From: Anisus vortex
Taxonomy: Eukaryota; Mollusca; Gastropoda; Planorbidae
Reading direction: 5' to 3'
Assembly: GCA_949126835.1 (NCBI GenBank)
Contig: OX421500.1
Location: 30,733,641-30,797,640 of the forward strand
Length of the DNA: 64,000 bases
Positions within the stretch are counted from its first letter, which is position 1. Every line of letters begins with the position of its first letter. The position numbers were made by a program, and so were the translations under genes. This document shows positions 21,672-34,900 of this stretch, one piece after another. Under the pieces are notes generated by a model. It did not search any database. It was not told the DNA's origin and saw nothing but the letters and a program-made list of their open reading frames with translations.

Positions 21672-22490
21672 TACCACAGTCTGAATTAGCAGAGCTCTGG
21701 CATGTGTATTTGTGTTTCAGCTTGAATTAAAACACTGGTGATATTTAAGTTATTAATATTGAATCCATTGGCTATAGTTTGCAGCTATTGGTTTTGTTTT
21801 TATAAGGACAGTGTGCCAGGCGGATGTGGCAATAAAAGATTTTTTTAAAGGCTAAGTAGGCCTATGATTAAGTACTGGGGTATGCAAGATACAAAAAATA
21901 TTATTGCTGCAGAATAATTGCAGCTTATACAAAGCCAGAAGACAAATTTAAAATTTCATATTGTTTTCTAACAAAAACCTTTATCTGGATTTGTTAGTGA
22001 AAAGTTTTTAATACTATTAATAATGATTTAATTTTAATGCTTTTTATTTTTTTTTAATGGGAAAACATTTTGTATGACTAATGATGTGTGCAAATTTTAA
22101 CCAAATGGTATGACTGTCTTAAATCCACGTTTATTATGTTGAATGCATTTGTAAATCTTATAAAATAAGTATCACTTAATAATTTCTTTTTTGTATGCAA
22201 TATCATCATTTTTCAATATACCATTTACCATGTTTAAATTATAGCTACCGGTTACCAGGTAATATATATATATATATAGTTTTATATTACAAGACTGCAA
22301 TGCTGTATAAAGTGTGGCCGTAGAATGAGAAAGTTATTTAATGCTGCCATACTAAAAGTGCTTGTTCTCTGTACCGGTATGTCTTGTCGGTTTAAAATGC
22401 TAAGCTTGTTAAATAAAAATGTGAGCTTTTAATTTACTTACATTTTTAGATAGATGATTGACAGTATAATATTTGCAATAAAATTTCATT
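21672..22490 (+). other. Contactin 3' UTR with candidate poly(A) signals
   Basis: AATAAA hexamers lie at about 21831, 22412 and 22479 downstream of the stop. The last, in AT-rich sequence, may be the main cleavage signal. The true end cannot be fixed without transcripts. Confidence 0.45.
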
Positions 22491-25400
22491 GAATACAAAT
22501 TTGTTTCTTAGTTTTATCTTCTATTGCATTTTTGTCAAAATTGAATGGACATTTTTTTGCACAATAGAAAAACATAATTATTTAAAATAAATAAAACATA
22601 TATGCTACACCAGTATCAACAGTAACATTTAATACCGTAAATGTTTACACAAACTAAATGTTATAGCATTTTTTGTGGGATTCATAAAAGTCTGAATTAA
22701 TTTTGAGAATTCATTAGGTAAAAAAAAATAATGTTATCAGTTATAAACAATTTTAAAAGCAATAATATTTAGTAACTATACCATAGTTTATTTATATAAA
22801 TGCAACTGTAATAATATTATACTGTAAGTTAAAACATAATTAGGTATTAACATTACTTAATTTTTGTTAGTTCGTGGTTTGTGAAGATTGCATTAATTCT
22901 GCTTAAATTTAAAAGCCAGCTTTATGAGAAAAAGATTTTATAAATTGTCATGACATAAAAAAAAGCTTAAATAAAAACAGTCGGATAAATTGTCTTCGAC
23001 CTTGACTTCTTATCAAATTTGCACGCTTTCAATGGTAACTCTAATTATTTATTTTTTTAGTCAAGCTGGCTAATTAATAATAGTAATAGATGCTGTAGTG
23101 GCATTGAAAAATAATAAAAAAATGACGAATATACATTTTTTTTTCATTAGCAAACCATTTACGGACAAACTTATATGTTTTATTTCCACATATTATTAAA
23201 AATCCAGAACAATGATATTGTTATTTTCAATTGCAACATTTATTAAATTGGACTTTGTTGCTCGAATGAAGAGCTTTACTTTGGATAACCTCATAAACAA
23301 AACATCATGATAATCCAAAGAAGTATTTTTTATCTAAAAAAATAGCTTAAAAAAACATTATGACACAAAAATGAAGGAAATAAAAAATAAAGAAGCCTTT
23401 TGTTTTTAGATTTTACATGTAGGCCCTATGGATCAAATCAATGTATTGAAGAATTTTAAAAAAAAGAAAGTGGTATGAGTGATGTTACAATAAAAAAAAA
23501 AAGAAACATTAAAACTTTTAACAAGATTATTTAAATATTTATTAAAATGCATGTTTTTTTTGTAATGAAATAAATTTGAAAGTAAGCAATCGTTTTAATT
23601 ATTACTTTCTCAATTATTCTATGATAATTTGCATGACAAAAATTATCTGACTGTGATTTGTGTTTGTGCCTGCTTCAACACAAAAATCAAAACTGATTGC
23701 CTAAAATCACACTTTTTCTTATGTTGCAATGTTTGATTTTTTTCATTCATTTCTGGCTTAATTATCTCCCATATAAGTCATGAAGAATATTATTTGCACA
23801 AAGCAACAGTATATATTCTCTACAATTTAACAGATTTGTTTCCCTTTTTTATTTATAAATAAAATGGAAATTCATATAGCTGAATATAGGTGCAAGTAGT
23901 CCAGTATCAAAGCTTTGCAATGTAATACCTGGTATGGAGAATGACCCTGAGTCTACACAGCTCCAATGGTTAAAACATCATAAAGAGAAAAGAGTCAGCT
24001 GGGGGTTGTGCTGGCCACACATCCAGTATATGTCAGGGCCACCAAATCAAAAAGTAATTAAATTTAATAAAAATTAATTTATTCTTCTTTTTATCTTCCT
24101 CTTTTCAATGTAGGGCCTACCAATACTGAAGGATCTGATTGCAATAAACAATTTAAGAAACTCATTCAGTCGACCTACAAGATAGGTTTCATACATTTTG
24201 GTAATAAAAGATAGCTGGACATTTGATGGCCATCAAAACCTATTGGTGTTAAATAAAGATGAAACTAGTACTGACTACTTTATTTTATTAAGCTCTACTC
24301 TACAAAGAATTTCAAATAAATCAATATAGCTTTAGTATTACAACCCAAACTAGAAATTAAAGTACTTAGGAGCAATAATAAAACATAAATTATCTTAGAA
24401 TCCACATATTGATGAAGTAATAAACAAAAATATAACAAAACATTTGGCTTCATAAAAAGGAACTTTTACCAATATGTAATAAGACCATAAAACTAAAATG
24501 CCATCTTAGATTAGTTAGACCTATAGTAGGCCTATAGTATAATAATAATATATGCATCATAATATCTGTATCACTGTAGCCTATGCATCTTATACAGTCT
24601 TTCATTTCCTTAAAAATCTGTATAGGCCATTAATTTTTCTTATTCACACTTTTTAAATGATATCATTAATGATAATAAATTCATACACAATTTAATGAAA
24701 TTTTTTTTAGAAATTCACTAATTACATGTACTAGACTAGCCTAATTAGAATAAGATTGTGCAGGGATTTTAAATTTTTTTTTTTTTTTTTACAAACATAG
24801 CGCATCATTTAAAGGAATCATATTCTACATCTTTTTAGCTTGAAATTGAACACAATTCGGTCTTGAAACTTGTTTTGTTTGAAGACTAATTCAATATTAA
24901 AATCTTTTAAAAACCTTTAAAAAAAAAAATTTTGGTTTATCTTGGCTAGATCTACCACCAATAAAAATATTGATCTGTTAAAAATAAGTTTCGAAATATT
25001 ACTTCATTCCACGATTTGTTTCTTTCTTTTTTTTTTTCAGCGTACAGATATTGGCCTATTAATCATTTGATTTGTAGCCTAATTATTTTTTTAAGAATGT
25101 AACGAAAATTCAGTCAATTATAAATATTGGGTTTCAAAGCCTTTTAAAGGTGTTTTTTTTCTTCTGTTTTAGTTATAACTATGTATAACCCGTTCGTTTT
25201 TATAAAAGCTGGTTCGCTCAATTAGTCATTCCCCTTGAATCTTGAACAGGCCACATGGCTTAGGCATACTAGATTTATATTTACATAAAGCCTTTTTACG
25301 ATTAATTTTAGAAATAGTCAGTCCTCATTTGTATTAGATTTAATAAAAGTTTTGTGACTTAGATAGTTATACATATAGACTATATCATTTCGCATCTCTA

Positions 25401-25500
25401 TATTTTATATTTATCTCTATTTCAATGTCAATAATCGTGGCATATTTATAAAGCTTTAAAAATTGGTGACATTTACGCGTTTATGCCCCCTGCACGTTTT
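22491..25500. other. Intergenic region between contactin and EPC
   Basis: AT-rich, with many A and T homopolymers. Apart from a decayed LINE fragment near 24.4 kb I see no gene, exon-like open stretch or structured RNA. Confidence 0.6.
24330..24535 (+). pseudogene. Decayed LINE fragment (CR1/Jockey-like RT)
   Basis: The + strand still reads KYLGAIIKHKLS, stop, NPHIDEVINKN. This parallels the peptide YLG(V)IINYKLSWNPHIDEVIKK on the minus strand near 53.75-53.85 kb. It has several stops and frameshifts. Confidence 0.75.
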
Positions 25501-25519
25501 ACTTGACATAATACAAGGG

Positions 25520-25799
25520 GCAGAATGCGCGCGCATTTTCTTGTCTGTGCATGCTGGGATATTCTTGATGGGTTTGTTCAGCCGCCATGATGGATCAGAA
25601 AAATTGTTCAGAAAGTGAAATATTCGAAGACGTAGGGTAGACTCTTTTGTGCTTTAGTTGATTCGTAAAGGATATAAAAATGTCGAACTGATGTTCTGAA
25701 ACCTACTACTCTGTTTATTGGCCCTTTTTAGGGATATACTAGCCCGCTTTGGCAGGATAATATTTAGACTATCTCATTAGCATATCCTAGCCGAGGACG
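25520..25799 (+). promoter_or_regulatory. EPC promoter-proximal region / 5' UTR with an upstream ORF
   Basis: A locally GC-rich stretch containing the palindrome AATGCGCGCGCATT (25524-25537) precedes the gene. At 25587 an ATG in strong context (GCCGCCATGA) opens a 17-codon frame ending in TAG at 25638-25640. That is about 160 bp upstream of the EPC start codon. If transcription begins upstream of 25587, this would be a translated uORF. Confidence 0.5.
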
Positions 25800-25952
25800 A
25801 TGAGCAAGGTTTCGTTTAGGGCTCGGGCGCTGGACGCCTCGAAGCCCATGCCTGTTTATAAGGCTTGTGAAATTCCAGACATGAAAGATTTTGCACAGAT
25901 TAACCGATCTGTACCGCAGATGCCGACCGGAATGGAGAAGGAAGAAGAAACG
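25800..25952 (+). CDS. EPC1: EPC exon 1 (start codon)
   Basis: ATG in context GACGATGA, 51 codons, donor AACG|GTAAGC, phase 0. The peptide starts MSKVSFRARALDASKPMPVY and ends PTGMEKEEET. It aligns from its first residue with vertebrate EPC proteins, which fixes the start. Intron 1 is 5.7 kb. Confidence 0.95.
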
Positions 25953-28900
25953 GTAAGCTTTCTAAAGTAGTAAGTGTGCGCCAAGAAGTTGGCCGCCATG
26001 TTGAATTTGACAAATGTCCATTTATTACATTCAATTTTTGTGTCTTAATCCGTCTTTTAAATCCTATTTTCTTAATGTCTGCCCAAATTAAAGTACTGTC
26101 TGTTGTTATATATGCATTGTAGCAGTATTATAGCTGTACAATTAAAATTTCTTTGCTAATGCTTTTTTCTTCAAGGGGAATCCCCAGAGTGACGTCACGT
26201 GACATGAATGAACCAATTGACCTAAATATTACTTTTACTTTGCTTTGTTCTAATTAGTGTATTGAATTTCAATCCAAGAATCAAAGAAATGTAAATGAAA
26301 TCAACATGCTATCTGAAATGTTAAAAAAATAAATTATGTATTTGCAATTAACGGTTTAGAGTTACTGAATTTTTACTTGGGCCAATAATGAATAGGGCCT
26401 AATTCATCAATAATTAAATAATAGTAAAAAAGTACCTACTATATATAATATATATTCCCTTGCCCTTACCTTACACTATTTAGCCTACTATTACAGTTCA
26501 CTACAGTATACATTTTATAATTTGACTAAGCTAGTAGGCCTACTGCTAAGATCAAATTAACAGAAAAACTCCTACAGTCTACAGCAAAATGAAGTAGGCC
26601 TACATTGATTTATCATCTGAACTAGTTATATCTTATACATTACAGACGCTCCTTCTATAAAGAAGATTATTGCGTCCTACGCTCATCCCTGGTCCGAGTC
26701 TAGTCTTGCATTTATATTAATGTTTTAAATGATGTTAGGTTATTGGTTTTCCTGGTTTGTTCAGGCAACCCATTCCATGCCCGAATGCCACTCGGGAAGA
26801 AAGAGTACTTATATGCATTTGTAGGCCCTAATTACAATAAAAACAAAGATCAATGCAGACATATAGAATATAGGCCTATTCATCTATAATTATTAGGTAA
26901 TTAGGCTATATATGTTGTTCGTAAGGTTCTGAGATTTATTGTTTTAGAGGTATTTTTCATTTAGTAGCTTACTTGATCTTTTATTTATGGCAGTTCACCT
27001 TGATATTGGGTTTTATTTCTTTAAAGCTAGGCCAGAGTAGTGACTAACTTATAATTATTTTGATTTAAAATTAAAAAAAAAAGTTGAATACTTGAAGTAT
27101 AAGAGTACCTTCTAACAAAGTAGATAATCACTTACACAACTGACTTGAATGTCTGATCATTGTAAAGGATTAGGTATGGGTTACCAAGCACTGCGACTCA
27201 GTGTCAACTTCATATTCTTTTATATTCCACCAAAAACGCGTGAATGAACGCCATGAATTCCGCGTATCAGTTAATATAAGTTACAGTTGCCTAAACATTG
27301 CAGCTTGTTCAAATTGTTTAAATTTTACAAAAAATTGGAATAAATGCCTTGCTAATGCATTGGCATCCGATATCCATACCCCATTTGCCCCAGTAACGCA
27401 AAAAAAGGTAGCACCCATCATCACATCACAGATCAGAAACATCAAAATTTTATTTGATTTGGATATGTACATTAAAATAATGGAGAAATGAGAGGGATAG
27501 AGGCATTATTATATTTTTAGTCAGGGTAGTGGAGTCTGTATATAAATGTTTTAATGCCGACTCCTCTGTACGACACTATGAAAAGTATAAGTATGAACGC
27601 TCCTAATTGTGCGTTGCGTGTCATATAGTGAAGCACATGAAAGCATGCTTCTTCACGGTCACTTGACATGTTCGTATTGCACTTACACATAGCTACCAAC
27701 CCTCCCGTTTATTCCTAGATTCTCCAGTTTTTTATATCTACACCAGGAAATCCCGGAACTTGTACGAAAATCCTGGAAAATCGAGTTTCTAAATAATCAC
27801 ATTTCTAAATAGGCCCATGGGTTCCAATTTTCCGGATTATCCCAAAAATCCGGATTCGCGAGGCTAAATATTTTTCGGCTCCGGATTAGAGAAATTTAAT
27901 TTACTTTGGTTCCGGATTCGTGGATTTTAACCCACCAAAAATGTACAGTTTGGAAATTGCGGTACGAAACCTGGTTCGGTAAGAATCGGATCCTCTATAA
28001 ATAGCCCTAGTAGGCCTACTGTAAACCATACCTAGAAAGGCCTACAGTATTAGCCTATAAGCTTAGTTTAGTGAAATGTGTCATGCTATATGGTCGGATA
28101 TTTTCGTTTTCTTTTTTTAATTCACAAAAATGGGCGGAAAATAATGTAAGCTACCTAAATTTTCCAGCCGCCTAGTTTTTATCGTCATATCGGTAATTGG
28201 TAATTCCCGACTCGGCGACCGTTTCACAACTCCGTGTAGGCTATTAGGCTCCTAACAATATAGCCTAATGTGACAGGTTATTGTCTTATGAATTGAAAAA
28301 AAAACAACAGGTCCCTCCATTAAAAATGCGTTTTTTTATCAGCCCGCTAAAATGAAGGCGACGAAATATGAATAAATTAATCGATAGGAGCAATGTCACA
28401 GTTAGGCCTACTGTTTAATATATCTGGCCTACATTGCCGTTCTATTTATTAGGCCTAATGAATGGAGTAAAACAGTCAATGTAGTATGTAGAGCTAGACT
28501 ACAGGAGTGCATTAAATAATTAAATTGTAAGGCGGCTCGGCAACCTCTTGCTCTTATCAACTGTCCTGAATTAGCCTAGGCTACGGCCATCATATTTGTA
28601 AAGAACAAAATAGAAGTTTTAAAAACAGTTTTCTTTTATGCCTATTTTTTTCGAACAATATCGGACATAATAGAAAAGAAAACACGAAAATAAAAAAATA
28701 ATGTTGATTTAAAATTTATTTCCAAAGTTTTAAATCTTTATGTCGCGCATTCGCAAATTTCCTCATTTTCATAAAAAAATAAAAATACATCATATCACTG
28801 AACTATATAAAAAAATTTTATAAATCCTTTATTTATTTTTTTCCTCGCTATTCAGTTATAAAGGCATTTGAAGTTACAGACTAGATTCAATAGTTTACTA

Positions 28901-31900
28901 GTTAACATGTTATCCTAAAATAACTAAAATATCATATGCCTAAGAGTTAAAGTCACTAGGACTGGGATACATTATTTAAATTACATTTATTGGTAACTGA
29001 CCTAGAAAATACAGAACAAAGTAAATGGGTGATAAAGAAAGACATACCGTATATACTCGCGTATAAGTCGCACCCCTAGTTTAAGTTTTTTTTTCGTATA
29101 TGTTGTCATTGACCCGCGCATAAGTCGCACCCCGACTTCCCGGGTTATACTGCCTTTTAATATCTCAAAAATGCATAACTTTTAAACATAAAAGTTACTA
29201 AATATTCACCTTAGTTTGGAAACTTTCCTTAAAAAATGGTTTTAATCGTGCATAAGGCAAACATAATCGAATAAAGGCAGGGCTTCATTTATTTTAAACA
29301 ACCGATCAAAAGGCCTACAGACATTAGTGAGATGAGAAAGTAAGGTATGTGTTTCTTCATCTAAGTCGTTCCCTACACAAGTTCCTATCCTACACATAAA
29401 AAAGTCTTTGAAGTACGTCATTAGACTCAATGTCCCCTAGACTGCAGACTGAGACGCGCGGGCATTTATGACGCGCTATACATGTGTCCTAATTACCATT
29501 AACATTGTTTGTAATGATTTCAAGTGCGTCTGCGCGATCAACAAATAATAAGCTGTGTTTTTTTTTCAACTCTTACATGCAAGTAATGAAAAATAAAACA
29601 CACTATTGACATTTCGCGCGTCCATCTGTCGATCGTACTTTTGGAAACATCGCCTAGACCTGGGGCGGTCTTATCGGAATGCTCAACACTGCCTTATTAG
29701 TAGGCTATAGCCTATATATTATATAAGCCTAGACCTTAAATACTAAATAAAACGCATCTTACGCTTATTGGCCTACCTACATAGACAGGCTTTCATACAT
29801 TTACGATTCTTTCCATACTGTAATTTGCGTTCAATAAGCCTACCAAAAAAAATGCCGCCTTTAAACTTACGCTATGTTTCGGCAATATACAATCGTTTCG
29901 GCAATAAACAATCGGCCCAAAAGTTCAAGAGAAAAGAGGGTGGGTGTCAGTTACATATAGATAGTAATATTTACACAGACGAAAGTTTTCTAAATGGAAA
30001 ATGTCGGCCTAGGCATATCCTAGTAATTCTACATCACTACAATCAACTATACGGGTTATGTAAGAAACTTTATGACAGAGTAGTGATGTTTTTCGAACTT
30101 TTTAAAAACAGTGTCGGGTGTATAAGTCGCACCCCTACTTTTTGTCGGAATTTTCGGTAAAAAAAGTGCGACTTATACGCGAGTAAATACTTTAATTATA
30201 TTTTTAAAGTATGCTAGCCTTAACAGTTTCCCTTTCCCCAAACTATAAGCTTTAATAAAATATCTAGGCTTATAGGCCTACATCTGATGTAAAAATATAT
30301 CATAGAAGAAAACAGAATAAAAGCAGAATCCTCTTCATCTTTGTATATGCTGAAATAATGTTCAGTGACTTTTGAATATGTATGGGATTGGTTGTGTTGT
30401 CAAAAAAATCTTTATTTATTTATTTCTTTTTCATTATAGTTTTCAAATGTATGAAGGTAAATTTATGTTTAACTGAACTGGTTCAGACCAATATCTTTAA
30501 AAAAAAGGAACATGTCCCTGGACCCCCCCCCCCCCCCCCCCCCTTAGCAATTTAGGCGCTTCACGCCATCGATTTGGCGCTTTGCGAAAAAATCAGTTTT
30601 TCCATCAGGAAAGTTGGCAGCTATGGGTTACGTGAGGTACTGCATGCATTGGTCTTTATTCTTACAGTAGAGAAGTCGTTAATTATAACTTTTTGTGAAT
30701 TATGACAGTTAAACCTGTTTTTTTTTAAACAATTCCAATCTAAATTTAGTAGGAGTCGGTGCATTGATTGCAAACTCCAACTGCAGGTACCCCAAATTTC
30801 CGTTGACTCCACAGCCCTGTTTTTTTTAATGCTCTGAATATTTTATATTTATATTGCCATTTTCATTTCACAATACTTTCTCTATTTCTTTATATTTTGT
30901 TTAGACAGTTAAAAAGTTAAAGGCTTTATTATATAGTATAGCAGTTAAGGATTTTTAAAATCTCTATAAGAATAGGATGGGGTACCAAAAAAGCACACTT
31001 CCTGGTGTATTATTTAAAATATTGTGCATCTTTAAACCATGGAAGTGATAATATATGGCACAAATACTACTTACCAAAATTGATAAGATAAACATTTGCA
31101 GGTCCCTCCTACAACTTTGCAGCACCTCTATGGTGGAACGAACTTCAAAACACAAACAAGCAGATATACTATTGACATTTTTAAAGCAAAATTAAATACA
31201 TACTTATTCCATTCATTTTAATAACAAGGTAAATGCAAAGCACATTCAAAGACTAATTGTTATGAATAGCGCTATATAAATAATGTTATTTGTAATTTTT
31301 AACTTGATTTTTCATGTTTGGATAAACTGGCCATGGTTAAGGAAAGTTTGTGAATTTTGCTAAAATGGACAAAGCAGATTGAAATATATTTATTATAAAT
31401 GCTGAAAAAGTAAATAAATGTGGTTAAGGTATAAAGTCCCATCATGTTTTTTTTCTTGAATTATTCTATGGGTTTTTAATTTATATAAGCATTAAACTTT
31501 TTTTTTCTATCTAAACACTTTATCAGACATTAACATTTCCAAATATGAAAATTGATTTGTGAATTTTGCCTTAGTTAGTAAAACATTTGGGGAAGTCTTA
31601 TAATGATTAAGAACTCTTGTAAAGACAAAATATTAAAATTGCAAATTTTATGTGCCATCAAATTGTATTGTTTTAGGAACATCATCTTCAGCGGGCTCTG
31701 TCAGCACAGCAAGTTTATGGCTCCTCAGAAGCACTTGTTATTCCCATTCCAGAAGTGCAAGATATTTTGGAAAGATTTCATGCATTATACCCTGACACAT
31801 ACAAACCTTCCAAACAGTATGTTCATATACAAGGTCAGCAAAGTATTCTTTTTCTTTCTTCAGAAATGTTTTTTTTTTTTACAAAATGTATCTGTTGATC

Positions 31901-34900
31901 TACAATTTATTCTCTTACGTTTATTATAGCATTCAGCATGGATCAAGAAATACCAGATTATGATATGGATAGTGATGATGACTCTTGGCTTAATGAACAA
32001 AGCAAAAAAATGGAGATAACACCCTTAAAGTTTGAAGAAATGATGGACAGGCTAGAAAAGGGTAGTGGACAACAGGCATGTCTCTTTTTTTCAATCCTAT
32101 TTAAACATGCTTAAAAGGTTAATAATTTTAACTTTATTATCTTCCCAAGCCTTTTGTTGCTCTTAAGTTATGGCTTCAAGTATATTTGTTTAAATAAGCT
32201 GAATGCAACATATTTATATTGAACAGGTTGTGACACTTCAAGAGGCCAAACTATTACTGAAGGAAGATGATGATCTCATTATAGCTGTTTATGACTACTG
32301 GTTGAACAAACGTCTCAAAATGGTAGAGTCAATAGTAGATAAAACCATGATCCTTTTTTCTTGTGAAGTGCTTGTTATGCTTACATCTTTTAGTTTTGCT
32401 TGGGAGCTTTACTTCTAAATGAAACTTTCTCTTTTCTGAAGCAACGGCCATTAATTGCAACTGTTAAATCTGAGAAGAGGGACGGTACAACTACAAATAA
32501 TCCTTATGTGGCATTCCGTAGGAGAACAGAAAAAATGCAGACCAGAAAGGTGGGAATTGTTTCATTTATTTTTTGTAGAGTTGGGAGGGAAAAAAAATGA
32601 ATTTTTTTATAACAGTTTTTTTTTTTTTTTTCAATTCCAGAATCGCAAGAATGATGAGGTTTCTTATGAGAAGATGCTGAAATTGCGCAGAGATCTGCAG
32701 AAAACTCTGTAAGTGTTTCCAAAGATTGTATATTTTAATCATGTCTCATTCTATGCAAAATCAAGACTAAAACCTATGAAAGCTTTGTGTGTTAAAATAA
32801 GTTTTGTTTTATTTGTTTCAGTACTCTTCTTGAATTATTAAAACGGAGAGAAAAAAGTAAAAAAGAATTGTTACAGTTAACTATAGAGATAATGGAGAAA
32901 AGGTCAGTGTTTGCAGTCTTTAAAGTATGTTTTGGCAACATGTGTTCATTAAGTTAACATAGACATTTTGAATTAGAACATTTAATAAGTATCTAAAGCA
33001 TAAATGTTTTGTTTCTTAAATAAGTTTTAAAGAAATTTTACAATTAAATTATGTACATAAGAAATTTCAACATGTCCAAATAGTAATTACATTAGTCGGT
33101 AAGTAACAAAGCAAGTATGCATTGTTACGCTACTTTCCTCACTCACCCCGCAGAATCGAAATGGAAGATTTTTCCGGAAACGCGCTTGCAGAAGCGGAGG
33201 AAGAGAGAGAAAAACACCCGACGTTTGTCGCTCCCTTCGCCCTCAACAGTCGTGGGGAGTGGGTGCAGACTTACAAGGGGGTAAGTTACGCCCTCTGCTA
33301 TAGAGATGAGTGGGGTGTAACAGCTCTGGTATTGTTATCTTTTCTAAAAATTTGCTCTTGACTTTTGGATTATGATAATAAACCCCACTCTTTATCAATC
33401 ACTTATTTTACATTTTTTCAAAATTGTGTTGGACTTGTTGAATATTTAAATAGATCATCATAACATTTTTTGCTTTAGTTAGTATTGTTTTTTTAAAATG
33501 AATGTTAAGTGCACAAAGTGTCTAAAATATGTAAGTATTGTAAAATTTTCACTCCTGCTTATGGTGAATTTCTTTACTGTATTACTGGGCTTAAGTTTAA
33601 ATAATTTTGGTTTGTTTAATATAAATTTGACCAAAAAATTTACCTAAATTTATTTAAGGTATCTGTATTATTGTATTGTTAGATTAAGGTTGCACATAAA
33701 ATTACCATGTTTTCTTTACCAGTTAATTGTAACATTTTTTCTTTTTGTATTTTTGTTTTGTTTTGCTTAGGAGGAGACTGCACCTATACGCAAAAAAAGA
33801 CAATATCGCAAAAGAAAACAAGCACAGCAACAGCAGCAACAAAACCAAATCATACCCCATACATCAGTTCACCATTTTCAACACCAGCAACATTCCAGTG
33901 GAGATATCGACATTATGGATAGCTCAGATGATGATCTGCTCTCTCCTGTAAGAATATTTGATTATGGAAATGCTTTTGCTGTATCTGGGTTTATGTAACA
34001 ATGATAAAAGACGCTATTGTTTTATAATAACAGGCACTGTCACAGTCAGATCATGAGGATGAAAATGATCCAGATGGAATGTTTGCTTTTAAGCGAAGAA
34101 AATATTGTCATTATCATCAGGTTAGTCAAATTGACCTTGTTCAGAACTGTTAGAGATTTTGACTTCTTCTAGTGTAGCATCTATATGTATATTTAGGTAT
34201 ACATGTAGGGAAATATAGAGAAAAATTCAGAAGCACTATTTTTCTGCCAAAAAAATATTTTGTTCGGTTTGCTGCCTTGCAAATTTAGATTTTTTTCCCC
34301 TACTCCCCACATCCTCCCTTCCCTTTTTTTTGCCCTTATTTATTTCCACGCATGGAAACCTAATGGTTATGTTTTTATAGTCTGAGCTTTAACTCTCAAA
34401 CAACTGCAGTTTTTTTTTCAATTTTTTTCTTTGTAACTAATGTTTTATCTTTGTGACTACATTTTTCAGTTGTATTTGGCTAAATATATAAGTATTTGGT
34501 ATCATTTTGTTTGACAATGAATGAACCTTTATGTTATTTGAAACAATATCTAATATATTTTAATAGAAAAAAAATTTGAATGAAAATTTAGGAAAAAAAA
34601 TATTTTTTTTTAACCTAAAATTACAATATTCAACATTTACAAATATAAGAAAAAAAAAGTATGAACACATAAGTAAATAAAATGTAGATTTTATTAAAGT
34701 AAAATCATTTTCACACAAGACAAAGCAAATTTGAAGTAAATATGTACAGAAATAATTTTTTAATGAATTTTTTTGTAATATTAATAGATTTTGTGTTTTA
34801 GCGATTAGTAGGGGAGGGGGGCAATTGAGACTTGATTTTTTAAGTTATATGAGAATAAAATATAAGTATTTGGTATTATTTTGTTTCAAAATGAATTTAC

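Noticed and set aside
29768..30160. 130-codon frame in the 29-kb element
   Set aside because: No recognised domain, and its end overlaps the inverted repeat.
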